Assembly: GCF_024323335.1 (NCBI RefSeq)
Contig: NC_066579.1
Span: 129,607,854-129,671,853, forward strand
Reading direction: 5' to 3'
Origin: Lathyrus oleraceus
Taxonomy: Eukaryota; Streptophyta; Magnoliopsida; Fabales; Fabaceae
Length of the DNA: 64,000 nucleotides
Of this stretch, positions 1-15,800 are shown piece by piece; the first letter of the stretch is position 1, and each line of letters starts with the position of its first letter. The position numbers and the translations under genes were made by a program. The notes under the pieces are model-generated. The model had not been told where the DNA came from. It saw nothing but the letters and a program-made list of their open reading frames with translations, and did no database searches.

Positions 1-245
1 AACTCTGCATTTCACGAAAGCACAAAAGTGCAACATCACTCAAATCTGCAGTTGGGACCACAAGCACATGTGAAAACGTTTTTGTCATGTTGAAACACAT
101 CTGAACAAGTGCAAAACAACTTGGTTTTGTCATAAACTCACGCATTTCATGTTTCATTTCACACGAATTACAAAACACCAAAACTCAACACTAATTCACA
201 CGAGTTTTCCTCCATTTCACACGTACCATGACCTCATTTCATTTC

Positions 246-255
246 CTATAAATAG
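246..255 (+). promoter_or_regulatory. TATA box of Ogre-like LTR
   Basis: CTATAAATAG is followed by AGGG and about 35 bp later by a pyrimidine-rich run, a good plant TATA context. It sits at the place where an LTR U3/R border would be expected for the element ending near 3060. Confidence 0.5.
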
Positions 256-1770
256 AGGGTTAATTTTCCTTCATTTGCAAGCTTTAGAAAGCCAACAAAA
301 CCTCTGCTACACTAGAGCTTGAAACCTCATAAAACTAGGCAACCAATACTTCAAATCAAGCTTGTTTTACTTCGAATCTTTGCCCATAACTCATCATCGG
401 CATTATCTGAAGCTAACTTAAGCATTGTGGTGGCTTGAAGTTCCTTGGAACCAGACTTCCAAATCCACCATTGTTGACCTTCGAAGCTTCAACTGAAAAG
501 GTAGCTACAAGTAACATTTTTGAGCAAACAAGTTACGACTCTCTTCGTATTGATTCACTGATCAAAAGCCCTCGCCTACCTTGAATTTATACTGCGTATT
601 GGTCATTTAATTTTACTTTGAAGATCTAGGGTCCTTCGTGTTCTTGAGCAAATTCTCTTTGCTCAGAGCCAATCAATGGCTCTGAAGCAAAAAGACATGA
701 AAGATGATATGAGTTAATGCTTAAACATGTGTTGTTTGAGCTTAAAACTCATAGTTCATGATTTGTGAAAGATCATGTTCAGAGGTTGAAGATGAGTGCC
801 TTCGCGCGTGTTTGAGGGAAACTCAAATTTCCTTGACCAATAAAAACACACCACGAACATTTTCAAATAATCTGTCTGTTAGCGCCATTTTCAAACTATT
901 TTCTTTTTTCTTTTTATTTTTTTCTTTTTCATTAACTTTCCAAATTAATTTCTAATTGGTCCTTTGACCTTTTTGACTCAAATTATTTACACAATCTTTA
1001 AAAATATTTTCCATCACATATATTTTTTGCATAATTTTTAAAAATATTTTTCATTTATTTGATATTTTCTCTTATTTGTCATTTCATTTTCATTTTCAAT
1101 TTTATTGTTGTTCATTTTCAAACATTTTTTCATCCAACTTTGGAGATCCACTTATTCATATTTTTCTAGACTTCTCATAATTTTCTCATCCATTTATTTT
1201 ACATTTTGATATTTCTTTTGGATTTTTCATTTAATTTCCATTTTTAATTAAATTTAAAAATAATTTTTGTTTTATTTTTATTCAAATTTTTGTTTGGCTT
1301 GATTTTGACTCTTGATGATTGTTTGGTTGATCGTGTTCTCCGCTTTTCAAACCCTTGAGAATTGGTCTTTTGGTTGATTAAAACTTCTCTGGTTCAAACA
1401 TGCTTATGAGTGATCATTTGATCATTGTTGGCACTTTGCATTAGAAATATGTTATCCCTAATTGTATCATGCCTTGAGACTTTACCTTATTGATATATGA
1501 TCACTACATGATTCCCCAACATTCTCTTCTTCTCCATCTCTCTTCTTCTATTTTAACTATTGTGTTACATTGTTTTAGGAGAATGATTTTTGTATCATTT
1601 GTCTAACATGTATGACACATAAATTTTTATTGACTAGCCTCAAATAGGTGTGACTTCTATATAAGTCCATTTATGATTGCTTAACATAGCGCTCAATTGC
1701 CCCGACTCGGTTGAATCCTCATTAATACTAACATTGACATATTAATTGTGCTAACATCTAATATTTACTT

Positions 1771-1830
1771 TTATGTCTTTACATTTATGTCATTTACATT
1801 TCTGTCATTTACATTCATGTCATTTACATT
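1771..1830 (+). repeat. 15-bp minisatellite in LTR
   Basis: About four tandem copies of a unit close to ATGTCATTTACATTT, with substitutions between copies. It lies inside the untranslated body of the Ogre-like LTR. Confidence 0.75.
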
Positions 1831-3060
1831 CTTTCCTTTTACTTTTGCCTTTTTTTACTTTCTTATTTCAAAAGAACAAAAACATTACAAAATGGCTAAA
1901 ACCCTAAAAAGCTTTAATCTGGTCTTATGGACTTTGTGTTACTATCCATTGCCTGAGGAGTATTTTAGAATTTGGACCTTAGGAATTAGTACTTTCCCCT
2001 TGCTCGGAGTATATCTGATACTTTGTGATTTATCTGAGACCTTGTGATCCCTTTGGACCCTGTGATCTTCAATTCAAGACTTTGATGTTTCTTTGTGGCT
2101 TTGTGGCTTTGTTGTTTGTCTAGATCTTTTGATATTCACCTGCTTATGCGCTTTTTCATCTTGTGGCTCAATCCAAAAGGAAATGAATGCTTGTTTTGAC
2201 CAATGTCAAATGCTTGCTCCATCTTGTGGTTAGTACACTTGCACACACGAAGGCTTTCTCTTGGGCTACCTTATAATGAGACATTTTGTTTCATGTCATT
2301 TACTTTATGCTTTAGGATAATCTCTTCATCTCCTTCCCACTTCTTCAATTTTGAAAACTTATCCCTATTTCAAAAAACCTCTTGTTTTCAAACTTCACAT
2401 CTTTTCTTAATAAACCTTAACTTTGTCAAGTGATCCATAGAATCTTTTTCTCAATAAATTCTAAAATAATTAAGCATACTTAAACTCTTTTTTTCAAACT
2501 TCTAAAAAAGACAAACCCCATTAAACTTATTTTTGTGCCTTTGTGCACTTTCCTTTAAGAGCTTTTTTTTAAAAGATTGGATATTAGTCTATTCTTATAG
2601 TAATGCAAACCATTATACTTCTACATTATGTTGAGAAATAATTGACATTTTCCACTTGAATGTTGAGATGTGCTTGTGAGAAAGTCCAAGTAAAAGTTCT
2701 CCATATCAAGATTATGCAAATGCTCATTTCCTCATACTTGTGGGTAGTAAGCTGAGTTTTCCACTAGAATACAACAAAATGTATTTTCAAATTAAAATCA
2801 ATCAACAAACAACCCAACTTTTTTATAAACACAAATTTGCAAGTGGTTCTTATGGAGTACCATAGATGTGAGGGGTGCTAATACCTTCCCCTTGCATAAC
2901 TAACTCCTGTATCCATATTTCTCTTTTGTTTTACCTTTTGTGGGTTTTGTTCAACCTTTTTCCTATTCCCTTTGGAAACAATAAATTTTGATGGAGACTC
3001 TTGATTTTTTGAGTTATGTTAATCAATAACTTAATCTCAAATTTTTCTTGTCGTGATAGT

Positions 3061-4766
3061 GATGAATTCAGTTATATAAGTGGTTCAGCGGTTGAAGTTA
3101 GTTGGGATTTTGCAACTAAATGCTATACCATGTTGTTTCTAGTTAATGCATTGTTGGCTTGCATAATATTATGTATGCTAAATTGTATAGCTGCTATGAA
3201 TGTTGCTTGTCATGATGGATTAGTGTGATGTTATGATTGCATACTTAGTGATAAAATGTCATGTGTTATATTTGATGAAAATGTTGTTGATGATGTATGT
3301 GTTGATTGGATTAACTACAAGGTTGTTGGCTATGTCATGGTTCAAGGCAAGGTTTCAAGGCTTGGGAAAATGGCAAGTGCATTTAAGGCATGACCAAGAC
3401 CAAATTTGATGCAAAAATGATGTTTCTTGCTCGTGAAGCAAATGGCCATGGAATCTCATACAAGAATTAAGATGCAATTAGAATTAGGGTTTAGGTCATG
3501 GAGAAAATAGGTTGGTTGACTTTGGTCAACTAGTTGACAAGAAAGTCAACAGTTGACCAAAAGTCAACTTTTGTAAAAATTGCATTTTTTGTATTTTATT
3601 TTGTAAAGGACAATGTAAATGTTGTATGAATGAATGAATGAAACTTATTGGATGAGAATGATCTTCATGATTGAATGAAAACATGTTTTACTTCAAATTG
3701 AATTTTTCCTTCGATGTCTATGTTTGAAATCAAACTTGCCATGAAACTTTGAATGGACTAATGGATTAAGAATAAGAACTAAGACACTTAAGCCAAAGGA
3801 TTATGAATATATGTGGACATAATGGACCAAAACAAATGGACTACGAACCAAGAACAATAGACTAGGCAACAAGAACCCATGCACTATGAAACATAGACCA
3901 ATGAATGGACCAAGAGACTTAAATCAATGGATTATAAAGCATAATGGATCAATGAAATCAATGGACCAAAAGATTATGAACCAAGGCATTTAGGAATCAT
4001 GGATCAAGGACTTGAATGCACCATAGGCCTAAGATCAATGAACTTAAAATGGCCAAATAGAATGCACATGACATGGATGCTTGGATAAGTCCTTGGACGA
4101 GATGAACCATTGAGCACAAAGGCATGTAAATCCAATGATCAACTTGATGAATAATTTATATGAAAAAATAGCACACTTGATGATTTATGATGCATGACAT
4201 TGTCGTCAAGAACGACACTCCAATGTATTAGGGTTTCAGTCAATCACAAGACCAATAGTCAAACCAACATAGTCCACAAATTCCAAGTATCCATGATTAG
4301 GGTTTCATAATGCCAACCATCAAATCAAGGACCTCAAACCAAGTAACAAGGATCCACAATCAAATCTCCAACAAATGGCCCCAAAATTAGGGTTTGGTGA
4401 TCAAACACAAACTCATAAAGTCAACCACATGTTCCATGAGTATCAAAGTCAAGAATTGGGGATTTAGTGCGCAGATGAACACCATGATGTGAACTCCATG
4501 AACCAAATTCCCAAAGGCCAAGAAATTAGGGTTTCACCCCTTGATTCAAAATGATGAGCATTACCACAATCCTAGGGCTTGATCTTCAAGCAAACCCTAG
4601 CTTTTGTTAGGTACAAATAACCACAAACTTTGAATCTATGGTGATAATTAGAAAGTGCCAACATGAATGAGTGGTGCACATGTATGAAGCATGAATGAAT
4701 GCAGATGAATTTCAAGTCAAATGTCAGATGAAAAGTGAAAAGGGGAGGACAAATTTTGGGGTATGA
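3061..4766 (-). mobile_element. Ogre/Tat-like LTR fragment (U3 start), minus strand
   Basis: Read on the minus strand from 4766, the sequence begins TGTCATACCCCAAAATTTG, close to the start of the solo LTR at 50054 (TGTAAGACCCCAATTTTG). It continues with many AAACCCTAAT blocks and nested TTGACTTTxxTCAAC words near 3510-3570, as in U3 regions of long legume Tat/Ogre LTRs. The right edge is sharp: after TGACA at 4766 the sequence becomes GTATAATAT, which matches the uninterrupted repeat copy at 13270. How this minus-strand piece meets the plus-strand LTR end between about 3060 and 3300 is not resolved. The 3600-4100 part is a degenerate array of caatggaccaa-like words. Confidence 0.45.
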
Positions 4767-7080
4767 CAGTATAATATCCTTATTTTCAAGGATATTCTTT
4801 ATACTATATCAATTGTAAATGGTCTCCTTAAAGTAAAAAAAAATGAACAACTGAATTGAACAAGTTCCATGCGCTCTCCACTGGACACTCCATGATTTAT
4901 AATTAACATGTAATGGAAACTGTATTTTAAATAAAGATGATCAATTTCATAGTAAATTGATAAAAGAAAAGAAAATAATATTAATTTTATTTTGAACATG
5001 GTAAAATTAATATAAAAAATTGCCATAAGTGTAATAATCAAATAATTATAACTTACAATGTTCACATTCAAGTTTTTTGTTTTGTTTTCACCACCCGTAT
5101 TCGCTCCACTGAACCGACTAATCCGGTTTGGAAGTCAGTTTTAACATCAAGATGTTTCATCCACCTTCCAATCGTAATTAGGGGGGGTCAAATTGTGATC
5201 ATTTCTGCCAAGTCCAACGACAATCACCACTGACCTACTAACAATTGATCACATTCAAGTATTTTGCTTCATCACAATCCAATATGTCAATGTTTTTTTT
5301 TTCTGGGCCATTGCCCATGAAAGGTAAATCTTATTAGATCTAGAGAGACGCAATTATTATTATTACTACCTTCGTTTTTTTTTTATTATAAGTTGCTTTG
5401 GGAAAATATTTTGTACCACAATATAAGTCGTTTTATAATATCAATGAATCATTAATATTATTTTTCCTAATATACTCTTAAATATTTATTATTCTCTCCT
5501 TTCAATTATGTAAATTTATCTTTCCAATATCATTAATGAATGACAATTTTATAAAATATTTCATAATTTCTCTTTTTTATATCACAATTATTATATTTTT
5601 TATATGTGAAAAGTTAAAAACGACTTATAATAAAAAACAGATAGAATATTAATCTTCGAGAATGATATTTTTCATGTCCGAGCTAGCAAAAAGTGGTCAA
5701 ATAAAATATGTGGTGGTGGCGGCTTTGACGGAGAAGTCGAAGACTTTTTTCCTGTTCTTCCTAATAGTTTATATTGAGAATATGAATTGGATATTTTATG
5801 GTATGTGTAGAAAAGGGGAAGGAATAAAGTTGGTGATTGAGGAAGTGTGATGGTAGGAGATAGGTCATAAATAAATGCAACATAAAATTGAATGTAAATT
5901 AAAATGACTTGTATTATTGAAGTAATATTGATCTTCATCGTAAAGAAAGGAGGTAAGATAATGTTAACTTGTGTTAGATACAAGTTAAAAAATCTAGTAT
6001 TGAAAAAAATATTTAAAAAATTAATTATATATTTTTATTAAAATTAGGTCATAATTTTTAAGATAATATTTTTTTATTTAGTTTTTAACTTATACCCTAA
6101 TTATCATTACCCAAGAATATAATGCAACTAGTTAAGAATATTTAATATGACAGTTTGGAATCTCTATTTCACATTTTTTTTATATAAATAATTGAACAAA
6201 CATCAAAAAAAAAAGTTGAGAAAATAGACTAGAGAATTGCAATAGGTTCAAACCTCAAAAAGTTCATAGGGTGCAAATAAAAAGTTTAAGAAAATTATCA
6301 AAATCTAAATATATATATATATATAAAAGGTGTGCCACTTATAAATTGATTAAGAATATCTTCACAACAATGTGTATTTGTTTTATAATTCCATTTCAAT
6401 GACTTGTATTATCCTCTACTGCTGAAATAAAATTATGATTTATGTATAATTTATGCAAGCAGAAAAAATAAAAGGGAAAAAAGTGAGATTGTGATCCATA
6501 CGAGAAAAAATACAAATTAATTTCAGCAATAAAGGACAACAAATGCTATTAAAATTGAATTAAAAAACAAACTGCCCAAATCCTGATAATATGTTTATTG
6601 ATTAAACGGGTTCTTATAAGTTATGTTGAAGGTATTTCTAATAAAGGAATACATGTGAAATTATTAGAAAGTTCTAACTCTTTCAAGATGAACAAACACG
6701 GTAAATCAGTGTAATTAAATGCAAATTCATTATTAATCACTCGTCTAGTTTTCACTAATTTTGTGTTTAGCTATCACAAATAATTTTAAATATGATGTCC
6801 TTGCCTAATGAGTTGATTCAATCATACTTGATAATATAAAAATCAAGTGTGAAGAGACTTAGTTAAGTAACAAGATAAGTGATGATATTATCTTGGACCA
6901 TAGTTAAAATTATTATAAATTCTATTAAAGGAGACTTTATCAAGGCCAACTGCATAGTTCTTTTTTATTAATATAATTTCTTTATGACATATTTAAATAA
7001 GAACATTCATTATTTCAAGTACTTATTTCAACATAATTTAGTTTCTTCCATGTTAAAAGTTTGCTGGGTTGACAACTCTC
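4767..7080. repeat. Old segmental repeat, copy I (partial)
   Basis: AT-rich, non-coding. The part 4767-5365 plus 5649-5850 aligns by eye with 13264-13800 (shared GTTCCATGCGCTCTC, TTAACATGTAATGGAA and TTATTAGATCTAGAG words) and, with an internal deletion, with 7450-7700. The part 6680-6990 aligns with 13880-14230 (shared AAGATGAACAAAC and AAATTATTATAAATTCTAT). The 62 and 103 residue frames near 5660-5980 are not conserved as frames in the sister copies, so I do not call genes. An AT-rich patch at 5950-6120 has weak terminal inversion and may be another MITE. Confidence 0.6.
5366..5646. mobile_element. Stowaway-like MITE (Tc1/mariner type)
   Basis: A 281-bp AT-rich insert with imperfect terminal inverted repeats: the left end reads CTACCTTCG then T-rich then ATTATAAGTTG, and the right end reads, reversed, TTCTATCTG then T-rich then ATTATAAGTCG. 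Both ends are degenerate versions of the CTCCCTCCG family start and are flanked by TA (5364-5365 and 5647-5648). The sister copy of the host repeat around 13610 lacks this insert, giving an approximate empty site. No coding capacity. Confidence 0.75.
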
Positions 7081-9554
7081 ATCTACGGGCTATATTCTTT
7101 TGTATTGAATATTTTCTAAAAAAATTATGTACATAATATGAAGTAATCAGTATTATTTCTAAATAAATTTAAGTAATTCTTTGATAACACATTAATTGTT
7201 ACTCTTTGTGTAATGAAAATGAAACTTTAAGCATTATGAAATTAATTTTTTTTAGGTCAAAATTTGAATATTTTGGATAGTTAGTAATGACAACTACTAA
7301 AAAGAGTATCACAACTTGATACTCTAATTTTGTGCTAGCTGTGAAACAAATTCTTATTTATGATAAATAATACAATTTATTAATTTGCTAACATTAAAAT
7401 TATGGCTTTAATTAATGTGTGTGTATTACATTGAGAATAGTTTTTCTTTAAACTTTCTACTTGGTATAATACATTTCTTTGCAAGGATATCCTTTATACT
7501 ATATCAGTTGTAAATTATTAATGTCTCCTCAAAATAAAATAATTTTTTTTTAATAAAAGGTAAACAGGGCACACTTATTTTTATTAATCTTGTAGAATGG
7601 TGATTGTCATGTATGAGCTGGAAAAGAGTGGTCAGAGGTGGTGCCGGTGGTAATGAAGGAGAAATTAGACATTTTCCTACTCCTTCCTAGAGGTTCATAT
7701 GTACTAATTATCAAAAAGAGATTAGTGTTCTTTAATCTTCCATTTTATGATTGAAATTAATTCATGTACTTCTTTAGTTTTAAAGATAAGAATTATTTAA
7801 TGGTATCTAAATCATATTTTTTTTTTGGTCATCGAGGAGAATTGAGAAATTGATTATGTTATATCTAGAAAGGTAACTTATATGAACAAACATTTCATCA
7901 TAGCATCCAAGAAAAATAAGTGTTTTATGTTACTGATCCTTATAATAATAGATGATCAATTGTTTTACAAGAAAAATATTTTTTTGATATTTATGAAAAT
8001 TAAGATTTGACTCTTTATATTTTTGAGACTCCTTCTTTCGCAACACACATGTGTATCTCATATGAAAAAAATGATTCAATGATGTGCATGGTATTCATTA
8101 TTATCATAAAGAAGGGATGTGAGAAAGCTAACAAATAAATATTTTACATGATTTAGTAATATATACTTATAATACTAAAATATTTATTTTACTTTTGAAT
8201 AATTTTTACTAATATATTTTTTAACATGTAGAGAGTTGGATGAATATCATATGTTGCACGTATTTAGAAGTAAAATACTTATATTTATTACCCCGAAAAT
8301 AAGTGGTAAAAAGATTTATCGGTGATATTCATTTATTGAGATTGAATAATTAATGATTTTATTGATTATTGTTGTTGTTTTTGTTGTTGTCCTCGTCATC
8401 ACAATTTGTTGCGTTCTTTTTGTTTCCCTTTTTTTATCTTTGTAGATTTCTTGCAAATCAAAAAACCAATTATACTTTATTATTTTAGTATCATTTTCAC
8501 AACACCTCCCAATCAATGAAATCAACAATTTTTTTAAAAAAAGTGGATAGAAGTGTTCATCACAGAAATAATGATTACATCTATAAGAATGCCTTGGGCT
8601 AATTTCTAAGATGCATTAATCAAAATTTTAAAAATAAATTAATCACTTCCAAATAATTGGATTATTGTTTTGCTAAATTTGTTTTATCAAATTAGTATGT
8701 GGTGTGGATAGAAGCTATCTCCCATTGTGTTCCCCTTTTCTATAAATATATGGACCTTCTTTCAAATATATTATTTTATTAGAGAATTTCCCTATTATTC
8801 CTATAAAAAAAACACGATTATCAATAAAATCTTAGAGATGTATCTTCAAATATTTATTTTTTATAAATTCTTCGACACAAACGAATAAGATATCTTTTTC
8901 GATAAGGACACGATGAATAACTAAAATTATTTTAGCATATAAGATTAAGAAAAAATATATTCTCTAGGTATTGTATGTATGACTTCATTAGATCGAAACT
9001 CCCTTTTTTTCAATAAAGCTATGAAATTGTTTATGTTTTTTTTTCTTTAGTGTATCTTTATTGAATGAATTAATAGAAACCAAATTAAATTAAGTAAGTT
9101 ATTTTTTATGAGACTAAATAATCATGCATAAATTTTTTGATTATCCTCTTTGTGCAATTGTAAAAATTAATTTTCGAGTTGAAAATGATCATAATAAACA
9201 ATAAAATTCAACTATTATATATTCAGGATTAGGTTTGAATTTCGAATTTGAAGTTAAATCAGACTTCTACCATCTCAACGAAATGCTCTTGGGTATCATA
9301 ATATAAGATTTAAATAATCTTTAGTTGATCTAATTTTATTTTATTTTATTGGTGATTGTCTATAAATAAATCAAACTTGGCTCTAAATATTTATATTTTT
9401 TAATTATAATTAATATTTTATATTATAAAACAATTTAAATTATTATTTTAATCACAATTGATACTTCAAATTGTGTTAGTTGCCATTGACTAAGGAAAGC
9501 ACATCGTGCTATTGCTACTGCCACCATATACGTTTATTCCAATGATAATAAACT

Positions 9555-9965
9555 ATAAATGTCGTTAACTATAAAAACAAACTAATGCTTTACTTTATGA
9601 CAGTGTTAAACGTGTTCTTAGTTATTAAAGAATTTTTCTAAGTCATTAAAAAGAAGTGTGATAAAGTGAACCGTTAGAATTTGATGCTATACTTGGCTTT
9701 TGTGTTAAAATAAGTTATTTGAAAACCATAAAAATATAAATGTCGTTACCTATAAAAACAAATGTTTGCTTTACTTTATGACGTGTTAAACTTGTTCTTA
9801 GTTAGTATTAAAGAAATTTTCTAGTCATTAAAAAGAAGTGGGATAAAGTGAGCCGTTAGATTTGATGGTAAGTTTGGCTTTTGTTTTCAATTCACTTTAA
9901 CTTCTATTTATTTAATAAAATAAAAAACCCTAGTTTAAATAAGTTATTTGAAAACCATAAAAATA
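9555..9965. repeat. 181-bp direct duplication
   Basis: ATAAATGTCGTTA at 9555 recurs at 9736 and the following 160 bp repeats with few changes (TTTACTTTATGAC, GTGTTAAAC, GAAGTGxGATAAAGTGA). A further block, AAGTTATTTGAAAACCATAA, occurs near 9710 and again near 9940, so the duplication covers nearly two and a half units. Copy III at 15420-15590 carries only one. Confidence 0.8.
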
Positions 9966-10339
9966 ACGCACTAAAAAGGTTTATTTATTTATTATGTTTT
10001 AAGATATCTTTCTATGCTTTACGTACGGCTCTCCTAATTAAAATATGATGAATATTGTGATATCTTTAAATTTAATTAGGTATTGATATCTTTTAGCAAT
10101 CAAACGAGAATATTTAATGTCATATTATTTTTGAATAATATTTAGTTTTAAATAATATTTTATTTTTAAAATAATTAAAATTTTAAATTAATTAACACTA
10201 AAATACTAGTATTCAACTAAAAGAAAAGGATATTCAAGATTTTGTCATAGAAGTAAAGTTTGCCTTGAGCACGAGATATAAATGAATTTTATTGGCACAT
10301 GTCATACAATAGTGCCTAAAAATAAAAACTAAGATCTAG

Positions 10340-12750
<2,411 letters not shown>

Positions 12751-12890
12751 TTAATGTTACTAAAATGATCCCTCTTGTATTAATTAATAATAATGAGTCT
12801 CCTTTCATTAATAATTGATATCTTTAGAATCTATTGATTACTCTATTTATCCCAATTGACAATATTTATAACATTTAAGGGTATACGAGA

Positions 12891-15800
12891 TTTTACAACT
12901 ATTATGCACATAATATGAAATAATCATTATTTTTTTAAAATAAATTGAAGTAATTCTTTGAACCACCCTTTAATTTTTCCTCCTTAATAGTTACTATATG
13001 TATAATGAAAATAAAATTTTAAAAACTATGGAATTAATTTTCTTTAGGTCAAAATTTAAATATTTTAGATATTAATTAATAATGAAAACCATTAAAAGGA
13101 GTATCACAATCTTGATACTCTAATTATGTGTTAGCTGTTAGATAATGTTTTATTTATGATAAATAATATAATTTATTAATCTGTTCACATTCAATTTGTT
13201 GATTAAATTTAATATATGTGTATAATATTGAGAATAGCTCTTTTTAAAAACTTTTCATTTGGTATAATACCCTTCTTTTCAAGAATATCCCTTAAAGTAA
13301 AAAATAAATTATTATTGTCTCCTTAAAGTAAAAAATAAATTGGAACAATTGGATTGAACTAAGTTCCATGCGCTCTCAACTGTCCATTACATAATGTATA
13401 TTTAACATGTAATGGAACCATGCTTTAAATAATGAAGGTCAGGTTTTATTAAAAAATTTATTATTGGAGTAAACTTGTAAAATAAATTATAACTTATATA
13501 GTTCACATTCAAGTATTTTATTTCATCGCAATCTCATATCTTAGTTTTTTTTCGGGGCCATATTATCAATGAAAGATAAACTTTATTAGATCTAGAGGGA
13601 CACTTTTATTATTATTATTAATATTGCAAAATAATGGTTGTTATGTCTGAGCTAATCAAAAAGTGGTTAAATAAAAGAAGTGGTGGTGATGGTGATGAAG
13701 GAGGCGGGAGAGGCCTTTTCTACTTCTTCCTAGAGGTTAATATGGAGAATATGAATTGACCATTTGATAGTATATGTGAAAAAGTGGTAGGAATAAAATT
13801 GATGATTATGAAAATGTTTTGCTTGATTAAGCATGTTTTTAGAAGTTAAGTTAAAGATAATTGCATTTTTAGACGAATATAACTCTTTCAAGATGAACAA
13901 ACCCCAAAAATATGTATAATCGTATGCAAATTCATCATTAATCATTCATCTAGCTTTCACAAATTTTTTGTTTAACTAAAAACAAACCATTTTCAAGATA
14001 ATATTCTTGCTTGATGAACTTATTTGATAATTGTATTTGATCAGGTAAAAATTTAAGTGTGAAGTGATTTGGTTAAAAAACAAGATAAATGATTATAGAA
14101 TATTTTATATTAGTGCTACAATCATTACATTTGTCGCATTTGAGCTATACTTAAAAATTATTATAAATTCTATCAAAGGTGGCTTTATCAATGTCAAATA
14201 CATATTTCTTTTTTATTAATACAATAGTTATGTATTCCACTTCTCAATCATAAAAATAAAGATGATTATTAACATCTACTTTTAAAAAAAGAAATTTTTT
14301 ATCATCCTGATATACATATTATACACCCTCCTTCCACAGAAAAATCAAATGACTCTAAAACATTCAATCTCAAAAAATTATTAAGACATAAAAAATAGTC
14401 GAATAATATATAATATTGACACATTATTACTTACATATTATTTTAGTAAACATGTCACAAAAACAGAAAAAAAAATATTAAATCATTAAAGTCTTATATG
14501 ATCTCAAGAACTTGTAAAATATCATCTTTTAAATTTTTATAGACTTCGATTTCTACCCTGAAACAAACATTGATATCATAAATTCTATATTTTTTCCTCT
14601 CTAACCTTGAAAGGTCCCTATAGCAAAATACACACACAAAAATTTCAAATATAAATAATTATGTTAAGTTAGTTAAATCATGAATTTGGAAAAAAAAATC
14701 AAACATATACCAATAAGACATAATTGCAGGCTGATTAACAACACTCTCAACACCACCAAAAGATGGAGCAATGTATGAAATTTTCAATGCTTTAACAAAT
14801 TTTATAGTCCTCATTATATCTCCATCAATCTTCATCATTAGAAATATATAAAAAGAAATTAACCATTATAATGATAAAAAATACTTACTACTAATATCTC
14901 AACAAACATTTAAAAAATATATGAATTTTTAAATCATAATTATTAAATTAACAAAATAGTTTTTTTTGAGACTAAATCGTCATGCATGATTTTTTTTAAT
15001 AAATCGACTATTCTCTTTGCACAATTACAAATATTAGTTTTCGAGCCGAAAATAATCACAATAGGCCACAAAATTCAAATTTTGCATATTCAAGATTAGA
15101 TTTAAATACAAATTTTCAAATTAAACTGGAAGAAACTACTAACATTTCAACCAAATACTTGTGGATATCATAAGATATAATTTAAATAATCTTTAGTTGA
15201 TCTAATTTATTTTCATTTTATTGGTGATTGTCTATAAATAAATCAAACTTGACTCTAAATATTTATATTTTTTAATTATAATTAATATTTTATATTATAA
15301 AACAATTTAAGTTATTATTTTAATCACAATTGATATTTCAGATTGTGTTAGTTGCCATTGACTAAGGAAAGCACATCGTGCTATTGCTACTGCCACCATG
15401 TAAGTTTATTCCAATGATAATAAACTATAAATGTCGTTACTATAAAAACAAACGAATGCTTTACTTTATGACGTGTTAAACTTGTTCTTAGTTATTAAAG
15501 AATTTTTCTCGTCATTAAAAAGAAGTGTGATAAAGTGAACCGTTAGAATTTAATGCTAACTCGGCTTTTCTTTTCAATTCACTTTTATTAAAGAATCTTT
15601 GTTGAACACAATCCGTAGCGAAGATCACAATAGTGAGAATCCTTCAAAACATCAACAGACAACTTCTCTTGTGTATAACCTGCAAATAACATCTTAAAAC
15701 AACAATAATATTTGGGTGAGATAATAATCTCAATGAGTTCCCTTATCCTATGAGTCCACTCGGCTCTACATGGTTTCTAATCAATGTTTCAACTTAGGTC

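Larger units (their letters stand above)
1..3060 (+). mobile_element. Ogre/Tat-like LTR, promoter to 3' end, truncated by window start
   Basis: The stretch has the order expected of a very long plus-strand Ogre-type LTR: a TATA box near 247, a long T-rich untranslated part, then an end block at about 2850-3060. The end block parallels the end of the solo LTR at 54805-55037: both hold a phrase of the type ggtgcYtaAcaccttcccN, a cataacYaac block, a long T-rich stretch, ctttgga(a/t)A, and a gGNGactc motif just before the end. No long ORF is present; the 60-100 residue frames here are low-complexity and I do not call them genes. The left end lies outside the window. The lineage rests on resemblance to the solo LTR and recall of Ogre LTRs; the exact right edge is uncertain by about 50 bp. 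Confidence 0.55.

Noticed and set aside
5950..6120. Possible further MITE with loosely inverted ends
   Set aside because: The ends match only weakly and I could not find a target duplication or an empty site.
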